Shown here: piece after piece, positions 33,713 to 45,419 of the stretch
Layout: each line of letters starts with the position of its first letter
Numbering within the stretch: the first letter of the stretch is position 1
Assembly (NCBI RefSeq): GCF_014633365.1
Contig: NC_068345.1
Coordinates: forward strand, 13,586,058 to 13,650,057
Reading direction: 5' to 3'
DNA from: Diospyros lotus
Lineage: Eukaryota > Streptophyta > Magnoliopsida > Ericales > Ebenaceae
Length of the DNA: 64,000 bases
Position numbers and translations under genes: made by a program
The notes under the pieces: generated by a model
Told to the model about the DNA's origin: nothing
Seen by the model: the letters and a program-made list of their open reading frames with translations, nothing else
Database searches by the model: none

Positions 33713-34921
33713 TGCTGAAACAATGGGTTAGAAGGCTCGCGGGAATCTTCCCCGCAAAGACCCTCTGATGCCAAAGTCAGTCCCAAACTCTAATGAAATT
33801 GCTCACCAAAAAGAGAATAGTCAAAGTGTATTCAAGATGTCTGGATTTTACCAAAGTCGGAAGTCCTGTTCATTGTCTTCTAGCTGGATATTTATAGGGC
33901 GCGATTTTCAAGGGTGGCTGGTATCGACACGTGGCATTTGCTGAGTGGGGCTCTTGGCTTTTCAGGAGCCGCACACCGCCGCAAGCTTGGGGGCTTGTGG
34001 CAGTGTAGGAGGTTGGGCTCGCGGCACACTTGGATTTGTGCCGCGAGCCCCTGCTCATTTTGCAGCGAGCTTGCGGCAATTGCCGCAAGCTTGAGCGGTC
34101 GGGCTCGCGGCATGATACACTGTGCCGCGAGCCCGCGGGATTGCGACATTTACCGCTAGCTGAGATGCTGCCGCTAGCAAGCGGGCGGGAGCGGCTTGCG
34201 GCAGTGTGCCGCGAGCTTGCGGCACACTGCCGTGAGCCCGCGTTCTTTGCGCAACTTACTTGCTCAATTTCTTGTCCCCAATTTCTTTGGCCCAACAATT
34301 GCCCGCACTCTTTTTGTTTTGTCTATGGACAAAATGAAAAGAGTAATAAATTTTACATAAGAGGGCCACACCGCCGCTAGGTTGGTTTTTACCCGTGGGG
34401 TAATTTTCCTTCCCGCCCAATGGTTCTTCTGGCACCCCTATAAATACTAGTTACCGCATGGGTTTTACTGTGTCTTTCTCTGAGTTTTGGCTCCTTCTAC
34501 CGCGAGGTTTTTTCTTGTTGCCCCGAGCTTCAAGCGATTTGCCGCGACCCTGCCTTTGATTTGCCGCGTGCTTGCCGCGAGACTTCCTGGCCTTTGCCGC
34601 GAGTTTGTAGCGCTTGCCGCGAGGCTTCTCGTTCTTGCCGTGAGCCTTCTCCCCTTGCCGCGAGCCCTCAAGTTGCTGCCGCGAGCTTTCCTTACTCTTA
34701 CCGTGAGGCTTTAAATTCTCAAGTGCTCCTAATCTCTTTAGTTGCCGCAAGCCTGCCGCTAGCTGTCTGCCATTTAGCCTTTCTTTGGCTTTGCCGCGAG
34801 TTTTTTCATTTTTCCAGTCTTTCACGTGAGCCATGTCGCCACTAGCCTCTTTAGTTCTTGCTTTCTTTTTTGAAGTCTTTTAGGGCCCTTCCCTTTTTCA
34901 AGTCTCTGTCTTCCAAAGATC
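33713..34921 (+). repeat. GC-rich field with dispersed GCCGCGAGC-type units
   Basis: Two further blocks (about 33960-34245 and 34498-34800) carry diverged versions of the same core, now GCCGCGAGC, GCCGCAAGC or GCCGCTAGC. The sequence between (33720-33900, 34250-34490) resembles LTR/leader of a plant Tat-type gypsy element (TCTGATGCCAAAGTCAG, GATATTTATAGGGCG with a TATA-like box at about 33889). The field leads straight to the ATG at 34922. No protein is proposed from the frames here. Confidence 0.6.
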
Positions 34922-34990
34922 ATGGCACCTAAGAGTGTATACCTTCGTACCCAAGATCTTGAGGGGCGTCCATGTTGTCTTCTTATGGGC

Positions 34991-34995
34991 AAACG
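34991..34995. repeat. Target-site duplication AAACG, left copy
   Basis: AAACG precedes the LTR at 34996 and is repeated at 43178-43182 after the other LTR. Confidence 0.97.
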
Positions 34996-36427
34996 TGTTA
35001 GAAACCGGGCAACCGTGAAGATATGATTCTGCCTTAATTGATCCGTAGAGCCGCAAACACGAACTCCTCCAAGTCGGTCCACACGATTGGCCGTTTCCAC
35101 GAACGCCTTGAGTAATGCTAGTACCCTAGGCGCCTCCAATGAGAGATCCGAATTTTTCCTTCTTTTTCCAGCTTCTTAAGTGGCCTATTTATAGAGTTAA
35201 AACCCTAATTATGCCTTTGGAAAAACCCTAAACGATTTAGGTCTGGCCCATAATCATATTGGGCCGTATCTCTCTTTTAATTTGTGGAACGGACTCGACC
35301 CAAGTGTGTGACCCCTTAGGTCCACCATTGGGCTAGATGTAGGGCCAATTCTATTGGGCTATATGAAGGCCCAACTCCTTAGAATAATTAAACTCTTTTA
35401 ATTAAACTTATGGGCTTCATAATTAACTCATCTCATGGGCTTCTTAATTAAACTCTTTAATTAATAGTTTTAGAATTAATCATATTAATTCTAAAACCCT
35501 ACATATCATGGTTAACGTCTAGCAACATGCCATGAACGCCTAGCCAACGATGAAAAACACGGACCTTTTCGATTGCAATTACCGTACAGTAAAATCCTTT
35601 CATCAACTATGTCCCGATTGAATTTAGGGTATGGTTTTATGACGAAACCCTAGTCATTCAATAACTATGTATCCATTCCAGATTGATGACTTATTCGATG
35701 AAATCAAAACACCTTTTGATTTCCATCTCACCTTGGCCAAGGATTTCCTTAGTCATGAAATCATCGGAATACATAGGACATCTTCTCATCTTGTCGATAA
35801 GTGATGAATCCTATTTCGACATTCACAAGCCTTCATATGTGATAAGGTTACGCCCAGTAATAATTTGTTAATGACTCCATTGGAATCCAAAAAAGAACCA
35901 AAGCGTAACCAGTCAAATATAAGACTACCATGATGTCTCAAGTCTAAGGACCAATCTGCACTACTGCAACACAGAAATTCCAATTCGACAATCAACAATT
36001 ATCATTAGGAATTCTGTAGCGGGTCAGTTCAGTGTACTTATTCTTATAATAAGCACCCACATATATGCACTAGTGTCCACACACCAATGTCTATGAAACA
36101 AGACATTCTCCTAATTGAGCATGCATCATATATGCTAGTCTATCCGAGTTATTAGTGTCCAATCCTAATAACTCTATGACTAGGAACATTTAAGATCAAG
36201 GCTTATAAGGAATATGTTTCATGATCGTCATCTCTATGCACGACCATATTCCATGAGCCTGTTTGATCTATGGACTTTGTCAAGAGTGAAAATAATAAAG
36301 TCAACCATCAATGACAAATAAAACATAATGCCTTACAATAATAATTGATTGAAGATAAAGAGTCACAATGGAAAAATATGATCAATTACATGTAAATATA
36401 ATTGGCTTGTGGGGCATAACTCTAACA
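34996..36427 (-). repeat. 3' LTR of the Angela-like element
   Basis: 1432 bp. On the minus strand it starts TGTTAGAGTTATGCCCCA (at 36427) and ends TTTCTAACA (at 34996). Confidence 0.96.
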
Positions 36428-36439
36428 ATCTCCCACTTG
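36428..36439 (-). other. Polypurine tract
   Basis: CAAGTGGGAGAT on the minus strand, directly upstream of the 3' LTR and just past the stop codon of gag-pol. Confidence 0.85.
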
Positions 36440-36441
36440 CC

Positions 36442-39400
36442 CTAAAGCCAATTTCCCATGTATCTTAAGCCCATCTTCTCAAGATGACGTTCAAAAACTT
36501 GTTGTGACAATGGTTTCGTAAGGGGATCTGCTACATTCTCCTCTGATGCAACCTTCTCCATTTTGATGTCACCACGGCCAATTATCTCACGGATTAAATG
36601 AAATCTCCGTAATATGTGTTTGGATCTTTGATGGGACCTTGGTTCCTTTGCTTGAGAAATTGCACCATTGTTATCACAGTAAACTAGAACTGGATCAACA
36701 ATAGTAGGAACCACTCCCAATGCTGAGATAAAATTTCTCATCCAAACTGCTTCCTTTGCAGCATCAGATGCTGCAATATATTCAGCCTCAGTGGTAGAAT
36801 CTGCAGTAGTTTCTTGTTTGGAACTCTTCCAACAAACTGCTCCACCATTAAGGGTGAATACATAACCAGACACTGATTTTGAGTCATCTACATCAGACTG
36901 AAAACTTGAATCCGTAAAGCATTCCAATTTCAGTTCACCTCCTCCATATACCATGAAAGTGTCTTTTGTCCTTCTCAAGTACTTAAGAACTCCTTTCACA
37001 GCTATCCAATGCTCCTCACCTGGATTAGACTGATATCTGCTTGTGACACTCAAAGCATGTGCAACATCAGGTCTAGTGCATAGCATAGCATACATTATGC
37101 TACCTATGGCAGAAGCATAGGGTATAGATGCCATTCTTTTCCTCTCCTCTGGAGTCTTTGGAGACATAGACTTGGAGAGAGAAATCCCATGGCGCATTGG
37201 AAGAAATCCTCTTTTAGATCCTTCCATGTTAAACCTTTTTAACATTTTATCTATATACATTGATTGGGACAATCCAAGCATCCTTTTTGATCTATCTCTA
37301 TAGATCTTAATCCCCAAAATGTAAGATGCTTCGCCCAAATCTTTCATGGAGAAATTAGTAGATAACCAGGCTTTTGTTGCTTGTAACATACCTACATCAT
37401 TCCCAATGAGTAGTATGTCATCAACATAGAGCACCAGAAAAGTGACTGCACTCCCACTAACCTTCTTATACACACATGGTTCATCCAAGTTTCTGATGAA
37501 ATCAAACAATTTGATTGTCTCATCAAAACGAATGTTCCAACTCCGGGAAGCTTGTTTTAGTCCATAAATGGACCTTTGAAGCTTGCAGACTTTCTGCTCA
37601 TTTCCATTGGATATGAATCCCTTTGGCTGTACCATATAAATATCCTCCTTAATGTCACCATTAAGGAAGGCTGTTTTCACATCCATTTGCCATATCTCAT
37701 AGTCATAATATGTGGCTATGGCAAGTAAAATCCGAATGGATTTAAGCATCGCAACTGGTGAAAAGGTTTCTTCAAAATCAATACCTTGAGTTTGAGTGTA
37801 ACCCTTTGCCACCAAACGAGCTTTATAAGTCTCTACTTTTCCATCAACTCCAAGCTTTCGCTTGTAGATCCATTTACAGCCAATAGGTACAATACCTTCA
37901 GGAGGATCCACCAAAGTCCATACTTTGTTAGAGTACATGGAATCCATTTCAGATTTCATAGCTTCTTTCCAATTTCCCGAGTCGATATCAGATATCACCT
38001 CCTTGTAGGTTCTTGGATCCTCATCCAATAGAAGGTTATCTTCATTACCTTCAACTAAGAAACCATACCTATCAGGAGGTCTCGTGATTCTTTGGGATCT
38101 ACGAGGAGATTGTGTACTTTGAGGTTCAAAGTTGTTTTCTGCTTCCACCTGTGGGATAGTAGTTTGTGATTCTTGAATTTCTTCAAGATCTATCATATTG
38201 CCATTATTCCCATCTAATAGGAATTCTTTTTCTAGAAAAGTGGCATTCCTTGAAACAAACACCTTTTGTTCAAGGGGATGATAGAAATAATATCCAATTG
38301 ATTCTTTTGGATATCCCACAAACTTACACTTAGTGGATCTAGTATCCAACTTATCTCCCACTGTTTTCTTAACATAGGTAGGACATCCCCATATTCTTAA
38401 ATATTTGTAACTGGGTGTCTTACCAAACCACATCTCATATGGTGTCTTAGGCACTGATTTAGAGGGAACTCTATTCAGTAAATGGGCAGCTGTCTCAAGA
38501 GCATAGCCCCAAAAGGATAAAGGAAGATCAGCGAAACTCATCATGGATCTCACCATATCTAATAGGGTTCGATTCCTACGTTCAGAAACTCCATTGAGTT
38601 GTGGTGTTCCTGGTGGAGTCCACTGGGAGAGAATCCCATTCTCTTTAAGATGATCAATGAATGCAGTACTCAAGTATTCCCCCCCTCGATCAGATCGAAG
38701 GACCTTAATACTTTTTCCTGTTTGTTTTTCTACTTCATTCTTGAATTCTTTGAACTTTTCAAAGGCTTCTGACTTGTGCTTCATAAGGTATACATAGCCA
38801 TACCGTGAGAAATCATCGGTGAAAGTAATGAAGTATGAAAAACCACCTCTTGCACTAACATTTAGTGGCCCACAGACATCTGAATGGATCAAATCCAATA
38901 GGTTAGATGCACGCTCCACTTGTCCAACAAATGGAGATTTCGTCATCTTTCCTTTAAGACACGATTCACAAGTTGGAAGTGACTGTAAGTCAAACAAGTT
39001 CAATAACCCATTTTTAACCAACTCATTTATCCTGTCTTTGGAAATATGACCTAATCTCAAATGCCACATGTAAGCATAATTTTGATCATCAGCCTTTCTT
39101 TTGTTACTTTGTTGTAGACAAATCATGGAATCTTTAGTTTGAACAGAATACAAATTATTTGATAATGCACCAGTACCATATAAAAAACCATTTTTGAAAA
39201 TAGAACAAACTCCATTTGCTATTGAAAAATTAAAACCTTCCTTGTCCAAAACAGGAACAGAAATAATGTTCTTAATAATGTCTGGCACATAAAAACAATC
39301 ATTCAAAACTAACTTTATTCCAGATTCTAAAACTAAATAAACTGTCCCTATGGCTATAGCAGCAACTCTTGCTCCATTCCCAAGCCGTAGAGAAGCCTCA

Positions 39401-40359
39401 TCTTTATTTAGCCTCCTGCTTGTTGTCATCAACTGCAAATCATTACAAATATGACTACCACATCCGGTATCTAATACCCAAGAAGCATCATTAACTGAAA
39501 GGTTAATTTCAACAAAGTACATACCTGAATCAGAACGTTTCTGTTTCAGTTCTGCAAGATAAGTCTTGCAATTCCTTTTCCAGTGCCCAAGCTTTCCACA
39601 ATGGAAGCAATTTCCTTTCTCTGATTGACTTGGCTTTGCTTTCTTAACTCCACCCTTTGGCTTTGTCTTCCCCTTTTGAGAACTCTTCTCCTTTCCTTGC
39701 TTTGACCAATTCTTCTTTGGTTTAGAGGAATGTGAGGAACCAATGACCATGACAGGTTTATCCTTCTTCATTGTCATTTCAGCAGTCTTCAACATGTTAA
39801 GCAACTCAGGAAGAGTAGTTTCAAGCTTATGCATATTGAAGTTCATGACAAAATGATCAAATGAATCAGGAAGAGATTGTAAAATAAGATTTACATATAG
39901 ATCATTATCCATGACAACACTCAAAGACTCAAGCTTTTCAATCAGGCTTATCATCTTCAATACATGAGTATTTACAGATTCAGTATCCGTCATACGGGCC
40001 CTGAAAAGCTCCTTTGAGATCTGATATCTCACATGTCTAGTCTGCTCACCATACAACTCTTGTAGGTGCAAATGAATCTCTGCTGCATGCTCCATTTTCT
40101 CATGCTGCTTTTGCAGCTCATTTGACATCGATGCCATCATATAGCAACGAGCCTGAAGATCATCATCTTTCCACTTCTGCCAAGTGGTAAGTTCCTCTGG
40201 CGTGGACGCCTCTGAAACTTTTTCAGGTGGGGCCTTATCCATAACATATGTTATTTTTTCGGAATCCAAAACAATTTTGAGATTCCTAAGCCAATCCAGA
40301 TAATTGGGACCTGTCAACTTGTTAGTGTCTAGCAAACCTGCAAGTGGATTCTTGGCCAT
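36442..40359 (-). CDS. Ty1/copia gag-pol polyprotein, intact
   Basis: Retrotransposon polyprotein for capsid formation, cleavage, reverse transcription and integration. I choose the ATG at 40359 (MAKNPLAGLLDTNKLTG, the usual copia gag start), giving 1305 aa; an in-frame ATG 14 codons upstream is possible. Approximate domains: UBN2-type gag 1-210; CCHC knuckle CFHCGKLGHWKRNC near 250; protease DTG in WVLDTGCGSH near 294; GAG-pre-integrase WHLRLGHISKDR near 435; integrase with HSDVCGP, FITFTDDFSRYGY and RSDRGGEY (493-560); RT with ARLVAKGYTQ, DVKTAFLNGD and YVDDILLIG (near 979); RNase H with DSSFQSD, TEAEYIA, YCDNNGAIS (near 1226) and DPLTKPL. No stop or frameshift, so it may be autonomous. Length is normal for the family. 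Confidence 0.96.
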   Translation of the reverse strand: MAKNPLAGLLDTNKLTGPNYLDWLRNLKIVLDSEKITYVMDKAPPEKVSEASTPEELTTWQKWKDDDLQARCYMMASMSNELQKQHEKMEHAAEIHLHLQELYGEQTRHVRYQISKELFRARMTDTESVNTHVLKMISLIEKLESLSVVMDNDLYVNLILQSLPDSFDHFVMNFNMHKLETTLPELLNMLKTAEMTMKKDKPVMVIGSSHSSKPKKNWSKQGKEKSSQKGKTKPKGGVKKAKPSQSEKGNCFHCGKLGHWKRNCKTYLAELKQKRSDSGMYFVEINLSVNDASWVLDTGCGSHICNDLQLMTTSRRLNKDEASLRLGNGARVAAIAIGTVYLVLESGIKLVLNDCFYVPDIIKNIISVPVLDKEGFNFSIANGVCSIFKNGFLYGTGALSNNLYSVQTKDSMICLQQSNKRKADDQNYAYMWHLRLGHISKDRINELVKNGLLNLFDLQSLPTCESCLKGKMTKSPFVGQVERASNLLDLIHSDVCGPLNVSARGGFSYFITFTDDFSRYGYVYLMKHKSEAFEKFKEFKNEVEKQTGKSIKVLRSDRGGEYLSTAFIDHLKENGILSQWTPPGTPQLNGVSERRNRTLLDMVRSMMSFADLPLSFWGYALETAAHLLNRVPSKSVPKTPYEMWFGKTPSYKYLRIWGCPTYVKKTVGDKLDTRSTKCKFVGYPKESIGYYFYHPLEQKVFVSRNATFLEKEFLLDGNNGNMIDLEEIQESQTTIPQVEAENNFEPQSTQSPRRSQRITRPPDRYGFLVEGNEDNLLLDEDPRTYKEVISDIDSGNWKEAMKSEMDSMYSNKVWTLVDPPEGIVPIGCKWIYKRKLGVDGKVETYKARLVAKGYTQTQGIDFEETFSPVAMLKSIRILLAIATYYDYEIWQMDVKTAFLNGDIKEDIYMVQPKGFISNGNEQKVCKLQRSIYGLKQASRSWNIRFDETIKLFDFIRNLDEPCVYKKVSGSAVTFLVLYVDDILLIGNDVGMLQATKAWLSTNFSMKDLGEASYILGIKIYRDRSKRMLGLSQSMYIDKMLKRFNMEGSKRGFLPMRHGISLSKSMSPKTPEERKRMASIPYASAIGSIMYAMLCTRPDVAHALSVTSRYQSNPGEEHWIAVKGVLKYLRRTKDTFMVYGGGELKLECFTDSSFQSDVDDSKSVSGYVFTLNGGAVCWKSSKQETTADSTTEAEYIAASDAAKEAVWMRNFISALGVVPTIVDPVLVYCDNNGAISQAKEPRSHQRSKHILRRFHLIREIIGRGDIKMEKVASEENVADPLTKPLSQQVFERHLEKMGLRYMGNWL

Positions 40360-41731
40360 TTTTGATTTCACAAATCTGCAAATATAAACATGATCATACA
40401 TTTAAACATTCAATCAATTACATTCACATATGATTAAGGACTTTTGTGTCATAAGTGATACTCCCACTATTTTAATCAAATCTTAGCACCCTCAAAATAA
40501 GATTTGGAAAGCTTAAATACATAGGCTTTCTAGTGGGCTTGAGACCCAATTAGAATTACCATAAACTCGAATAATATCGAAGCTCTTATAGTAATTTTAA
40601 AAGGTAGGCAACTCTTACCAATTACATCTCATGTAACCCTCAAAACTATTTTGCCTCATATTTGCATAAACTCAAATACTATTGAAGCTCTTATGCAAAA
40701 CATGTTAAGTCAAACCATCATCAATCACAAGTGTGATAAATAGAGATACCCCCAAATAATATTGACGATAGTATTTCTACTTTATCACCTAATGTACATC
40801 AACATGTGTAACATATAATATAGATTGCCATACTTAGTATGCCCCAAATGATATTGGCGATACATATTAAACATTTAAAACCTAATATTATATGCCAATG
40901 ATGGAAGGCTATGGAGAAATTAAACATTTAAAACCATACAGCGATAATTGTTGCACTGATTATATCATATCATAAACCCTTATCATCAATATGTATATCA
41001 TCACAATGCTGTTCGTTTAAGATCATATCAGAAACTACTTAGTGTTCGGTTTTGATCATATCATAAACTTAACACACACTGCAAACTATTCGAACATATA
41101 CTAATCATATTTAAACGATAAGCAAATACTGATCGCATCAAGATTGCTGTTCGTTTAAACACTAATCATATCATTATTACTGTTCGATTTAGAACACATC
41201 AGGATGCTTCTATTCGATCAGATGATAATCTCGAATCGATCATATCAAAACAGATTATAATGGCAGATTCAAACCGATTCTTTGAATCTGATATCACATC
41301 AATACTGATCTCGGTTTGATCATATCAAACCGATTCTTTTCGAACATACTGTTCTATAACACGACCCCATCTTCTGAATCGGTTTTAATCTTATTGCAAA
41401 TCGATTACAGATCCTTCTTTTTAACCCTCGAAAATAAGCTGATTAGATGCATCACCGAAAACAGCAATGAATGGCAGATTCAAACCGTTCATGTATATCA
41501 GTTTCCTAACACATTAAAAACTGATTACTAAGCCTTTTAATCTACCATCTTAGGATGCTTTTCGATACATAAATACATCATTTAGACATGGCAGAATCGA
41601 TAATCAAAACTGATTCGTTACTGCTATTCTGATTTATCAAAAGTAATGACAGATTTCACTACACTGCCAGAAAACGATGATAAAATCAGAATATATCTAA
41701 CGAAATCACCAAAGGTTCGAGATAACCTGTC
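40360..41731 (-). other. 5' leader of the Angela-like element
   Basis: 1.37 kb AT-rich untranslated leader between PBS and gag. Phrases such as CATATCA / TGATCGAATC-like repeats recur at 40940-41400. No ORF of note is present; long leaders are usual in this lineage. Confidence 0.8.
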
Positions 41732-41743
41732 GCTCTGATACCA
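41732..41743 (-). other. Primer-binding site (tRNA-iMet), perfect
   Basis: TGGTATCAGAGC on the minus strand, one base from the 5' LTR. Confidence 0.95.
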
Positions 41744-41744
41744 C

Positions 41745-43177
41745 TGTTAGGAACCGGGTAACCGTGAAGATATGATTCTGCCTTAATTGATCCGTAGAGC
41801 CGCAAACACGAACTCCTCCAAGTCGGTCCACACGATCGGCCGTTTCCACGAACGCCTTGAGTAATGCTAGTAACCCTAGGCGCCTCCAATGAGAGATCCG
41901 AATTTTTCCTTCTTTTTCCAGCTTCTTAAGTGGCCTATTTATAGAGTTAAAACCCTAATTATGCCTTTGGAAAAACCCTAAACGATTTAGGTCTGGCCCA
42001 TAATCATATTGGGCCGTATCTCTCTTTTAATTTGTGGAACGGACTCGACCCAAGTGTGTGACCCCTTAGGTCCACCATTGGGCTAGATGTAGGGCCAATT
42101 CTATTGGGCTATATGAAGGCCCAACTCCTTAGAATAATTAAACTCTTTTAATTAAACTTATGGGCTTCATAATTAACTCATCTCATGGGCTTCTTAATTA
42201 AACTCTTTAATTAATAGTTTTAGAATTAATCATATTAATTCTAAAACCCTACATATCATGGTTAACGTCTAGCAACATGCCATGAACGCCTAGCCAACGA
42301 TGAAAAACACGGACCTTTTCGATTGCAATTACCGTACAGTAAAATCCTTTCATCAACTATGTCCCGATTGAATTTAGGGTATGGTTTTATGACGAAACCC
42401 TAGTCATTCAATAACTATGTATCCATTCCAGATTTATGACTTGTTCGATGAAATCAAAACACCTTTTGATTTCCATCTCACCTTGGCCAAGGATTTCCTT
42501 AGTCATGAAATCATCGGAATACATAGGACATCTTCTCATCTTGTCGATAAGTGATGAATCCTATTTCGACATTCACAAGCCTTCATATGTGATAAGGTTA
42601 CGCCCAGTAATAATTTGTTAATGACTCCATTGGAATCCAAAAAAGAACCAAAGCGTAACCAGTCAAATATAAGACTACCATGATGTCTCAAGTCTAAGGA
42701 CCAATCTACACTACTGCAACACAGAAATTCCAATTCGACAGTCAACAATTACCATTAGGAATTCTGTAGCGGGTCAGTTCAGTGTACTTATTCTTATAAT
42801 AAGCACCCACATATATGCACTAGTGTCCACACACCAATGTCTATGAAACAAGACATTCTCCTAATTGAGCATGCATCATATATGCTAGTCTATCCGAGTT
42901 ATTAGTGTCCAATCCTAATAACTCTATGACTAGGAACATTTAAGATCAAGGCTTATAAGGAATATGTTTCATGATCGTCATCTCTATGCACGACCATATT
43001 CCATGAGCCTGTTTGATCTATGGACTTTGTCAAGAGTGGAAATAATAAAGTCAACCATCAATGACAAATAAAACATAATGCCTTACAATAATAATTGATT
43101 GAAGATAAAGAGTCACAATGGAAAAATATGATCAATTACATGTAAATATAATTGGCTTGTGGGGCATAACTCTAACA
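41745..43177 (-). repeat. 5' LTR of the Angela-like element
   Basis: 1433 bp, nearly identical to the 3' LTR. It includes a TATA-like motif at about 41935-41945 (TATTTATAG read on plus, CTATAAATA on minus). Confidence 0.96.
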
Positions 43178-44825
43178 AAACGTTCCTCTTTAACAGCTGA
43201 CGATCTTGCCCAACTAGTGAGCAACTATCGCGTTCCTTCCTCTTATCGTGCTAGGTTGCCTGAGTCAGGCGAATCTTGTGCCGCCACTGTTTCAGAGGGA
43301 TGTATGGCAGTTCACGAAATAAGTTTTCGTTTAGGATTTCGCCTTTCGCTTCATCCTTTCGGTGTAGAGCTCATTCGTCGAAGCTTTCTATCTCCAGCTC
43401 AGCTGCATCCCAATGGTTGGGCCCAATTAGCAGGTTTTTTTGTCTTATGTCATGAGAGGGGGGTGTCTCTTACTGTTGATCTTCTTCTTTCTTTTTACCA
43501 TTTTCGGCTAGGGCAGTCTCATTATCATTTGTATACACTTTATAGGGAGCGTGTTGAGGATCGCTTGTTCGAGGGAATCCCACCCAAGGCTCACTACTTC
43601 GACACTTGTTGGTTTGTAGTAGATCCTCCACCGGGTACATGGTATGCCCCCAGAGGTTGGCGCTCTGACGATCGAGTGGCCAAGCCGATTCTTTCCTTAT
43701 CCATCCTTGCTCTTCGGGAGCAATATAATGATGAGCGGCGTCAACTCTTGCATGGAGGTCCAGTGAGCCTCCTGGACCTTCTCTTTGAGGACCGGTTGAG
43801 GAGGGCTGGCTGGGTACTCCACGCGGGAGAATCATCGAGGCACACAGTCCTTTTGACGCTTCCCCTGCGGCCCCCAGCCCCTCCGGCAACCTATGTCCAA
43901 GTAGAAGGAGGGGCCGTCACTCTCTAGGAGCGGTCTCCTCCTGAGGGTTTGGATCCTTCCGACCGCTGCCCCTTTCTTTCCTTCTCGTGTTTTTTTTTTT
44001 TATATCTTAATTCACAAATCTTTCTACTTCTTGGTAGGTATGAGGAGAGCAATGCAAGCTTCTCGCCGGAGGGCGAACGAGGGAGTGACGCGTGACGGGC
44101 TTCCTCAGCCTATGTCCCTTCCCCCTGAAGGTGTTGTTGCCATCCCAGAGACTCATGCTGTTGAGGGGACAGGGGAAACTGTTGAGGTGCGGCGTCGTCA
44201 CAAAAGGAGTCGGTGTCAGCAGAGGGAGGCAGGTCAATCCACTTTCCAGCCGATCATTGCCCCTACTCCTTTGGAACCTCCTGAGGGTGTCCCCTCGGTT
44301 CCTCCTCCAAGTGCATATCCCCTTGAACCTGGTGAACTTCCCTGCGAAGGGCACAACTCGATTGCCATGAGCGGGGCTCCTGATGATGCGGGGTACGTTG
44401 GTCGTTTCGATGCCACTTCGGTGGTCCATGGCGGGCAAGAGATCGAGGTTACCTCTCGCCTTGACCAAGAGGCCATCAATGCAGCTCATGCTGCTGGTCG
44501 TGGGCAATTTCGCAGAGGTGTAGTTAACCCACAGCGTACTGAGCGTCGGGTTCTACACAATGAGGAGAGGTTATGTTTTCGAGGTTTAGAACCCAGATTC
44601 GCCGAGCTCCCCCCACCAGCTGAACATGCTTTAGATCTTAAAGAGGGTCGATGGGCACGAGGCGAGGAATTTATGGCGCGCCCGAGGCTTTTGGATACGG
44701 ATTCCATAAACATGCGCAGGGTTGGGGCACGTTTTTTATATTCTACCATTCTTCCTCGAGATGAGCACCGCTATTTTCGGAACCCCCATGATGACATGGA
44801 TGATCTCGAACGCCACCTGGCCATT

Positions 44826-44891
44826 GTAAGCTCCCTCCCCCCCCCCCTTTTTTTTTTTCGAGGGTTGCCTGTTTTAATTTCCTTATGGTAG
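44826..44891 (+). other. Intron of the gypsy-type transposon gene
   Basis: 66-bp intron with GTAAGCTCC donor, a C11/T11 pyrimidine tract and TATGGTAG acceptor. Splicing joins HLAI to GAQGAVVANAMNRA in frame. Confidence 0.75.
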
Positions 44892-45419
44892 GGTGCTCAA
44901 GGAGCCGTGGTGGCAAATGCGATGAATCGGGCGCGCATTGCAAAAGCTAAGGCAGAGATGGCTGAGTGGATGAACAAGTCTTGGCAATGGAGTGAGGAGA
45001 GACAAGTACTGAATATGAACATCCAGCACTTGGAGTCTGACAGTTCGAACCTTCACACGCAAGTCGAAGGCCTCCAAACCCAGCTTCAGGGTCTCACTAC
45101 AAGGTGCCAGTCAGCAGAATCAGAAGCTCAAAAATGGAAGGAGAAATCAGTGGAGCAAGGCCAAGCGTACGAAAATATGGCGTCTCCATTTTCTAGTGCT
45201 AGGAAGGAGATTGTTCAACTTCGAAGATCTCTTGCCAACTCCGAGGATCAGGTGGCGCAGGCTCGTCAGGAGATATCTAGTCTTGGTGAAAGCAGGCATC
45301 AAGAGATCAATGAGGCTGCTCGAGAGGCGGTGAAAGAGTATCGGCTTTCTAATGATTGCTTTCAACGAAAGGAGGCCTATGCTAGCTGCTTCTCCAAGCT
45401 AGGCTTTTACTCTTGGTGA

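Larger units (their letters stand above)
34996..43177 (-). mobile_element. Full-length, young Angela-like Ty1/copia element
   Basis: 8.2 kb, minus strand, complete: 3' LTR 34996-36427, polypurine tract, one uninterrupted gag-pol ORF, 5' leader, PBS and 5' LTR 41745-43177, with 5-bp TSD AAACG. By eye the 1.43-kb LTRs differ at about nine bases and one 1-bp indel (roughly 0.6 percent), which implies recent transposition. It is inserted inside the putative gypsy-type transposon gene. Domain order (gag, protease, integrase, RT, RNase H) is that of Ty1/copia. Long LTRs and the DLIHSDVCGPLN and RMASIPYASAIGSIMYAM phrases suggest the Angela lineage. Confidence 0.96.
34922..45419 (+). pseudogene. Putative gypsy-type transposon (PF04195-like) gene, split by a copia insertion
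   Basis: ATG at 34922 opens MAPKSVYLRTQDLEG and is cut within codon 25 by the element at 34996-43182 (including one TSD). Reading resumes in frame at 43183. The exon to about 43900 has YRVPSSYRARLPESGE, SFRLGFRLSLHPFGVELIRR and QLHPNGWAQLAGFFVL, the core of the Pfam family called putative gypsy type transposon. After an intron (about 43900-44036), 44037-44825 is hydrophilic and proline-rich. A second GT-AG intron (44826-44891, GTAAGCTCC donor) precedes 44892-45419, a coiled-coil-like Q/E/S-rich tail ending LGFYSW, TGA. Apart from the insertion no stop breaks it. The donor of intron 1 is uncertain. The family occurs as accessory ORFs in plant Tat-type elements; function unknown. Confidence 0.7.

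Noticed and set aside
29395..34850. CRISPR-like array in repeated regions
   Set aside because: Units are contiguous or irregular with no spacers of constant size, no cas genes, and the DNA is plant nuclear.
43470..43889. 139-codon minus-strand ORF opposite the gypsy-type transposon exon
   Set aside because: Antisense shadow; the plus strand carries the recognisable domain.
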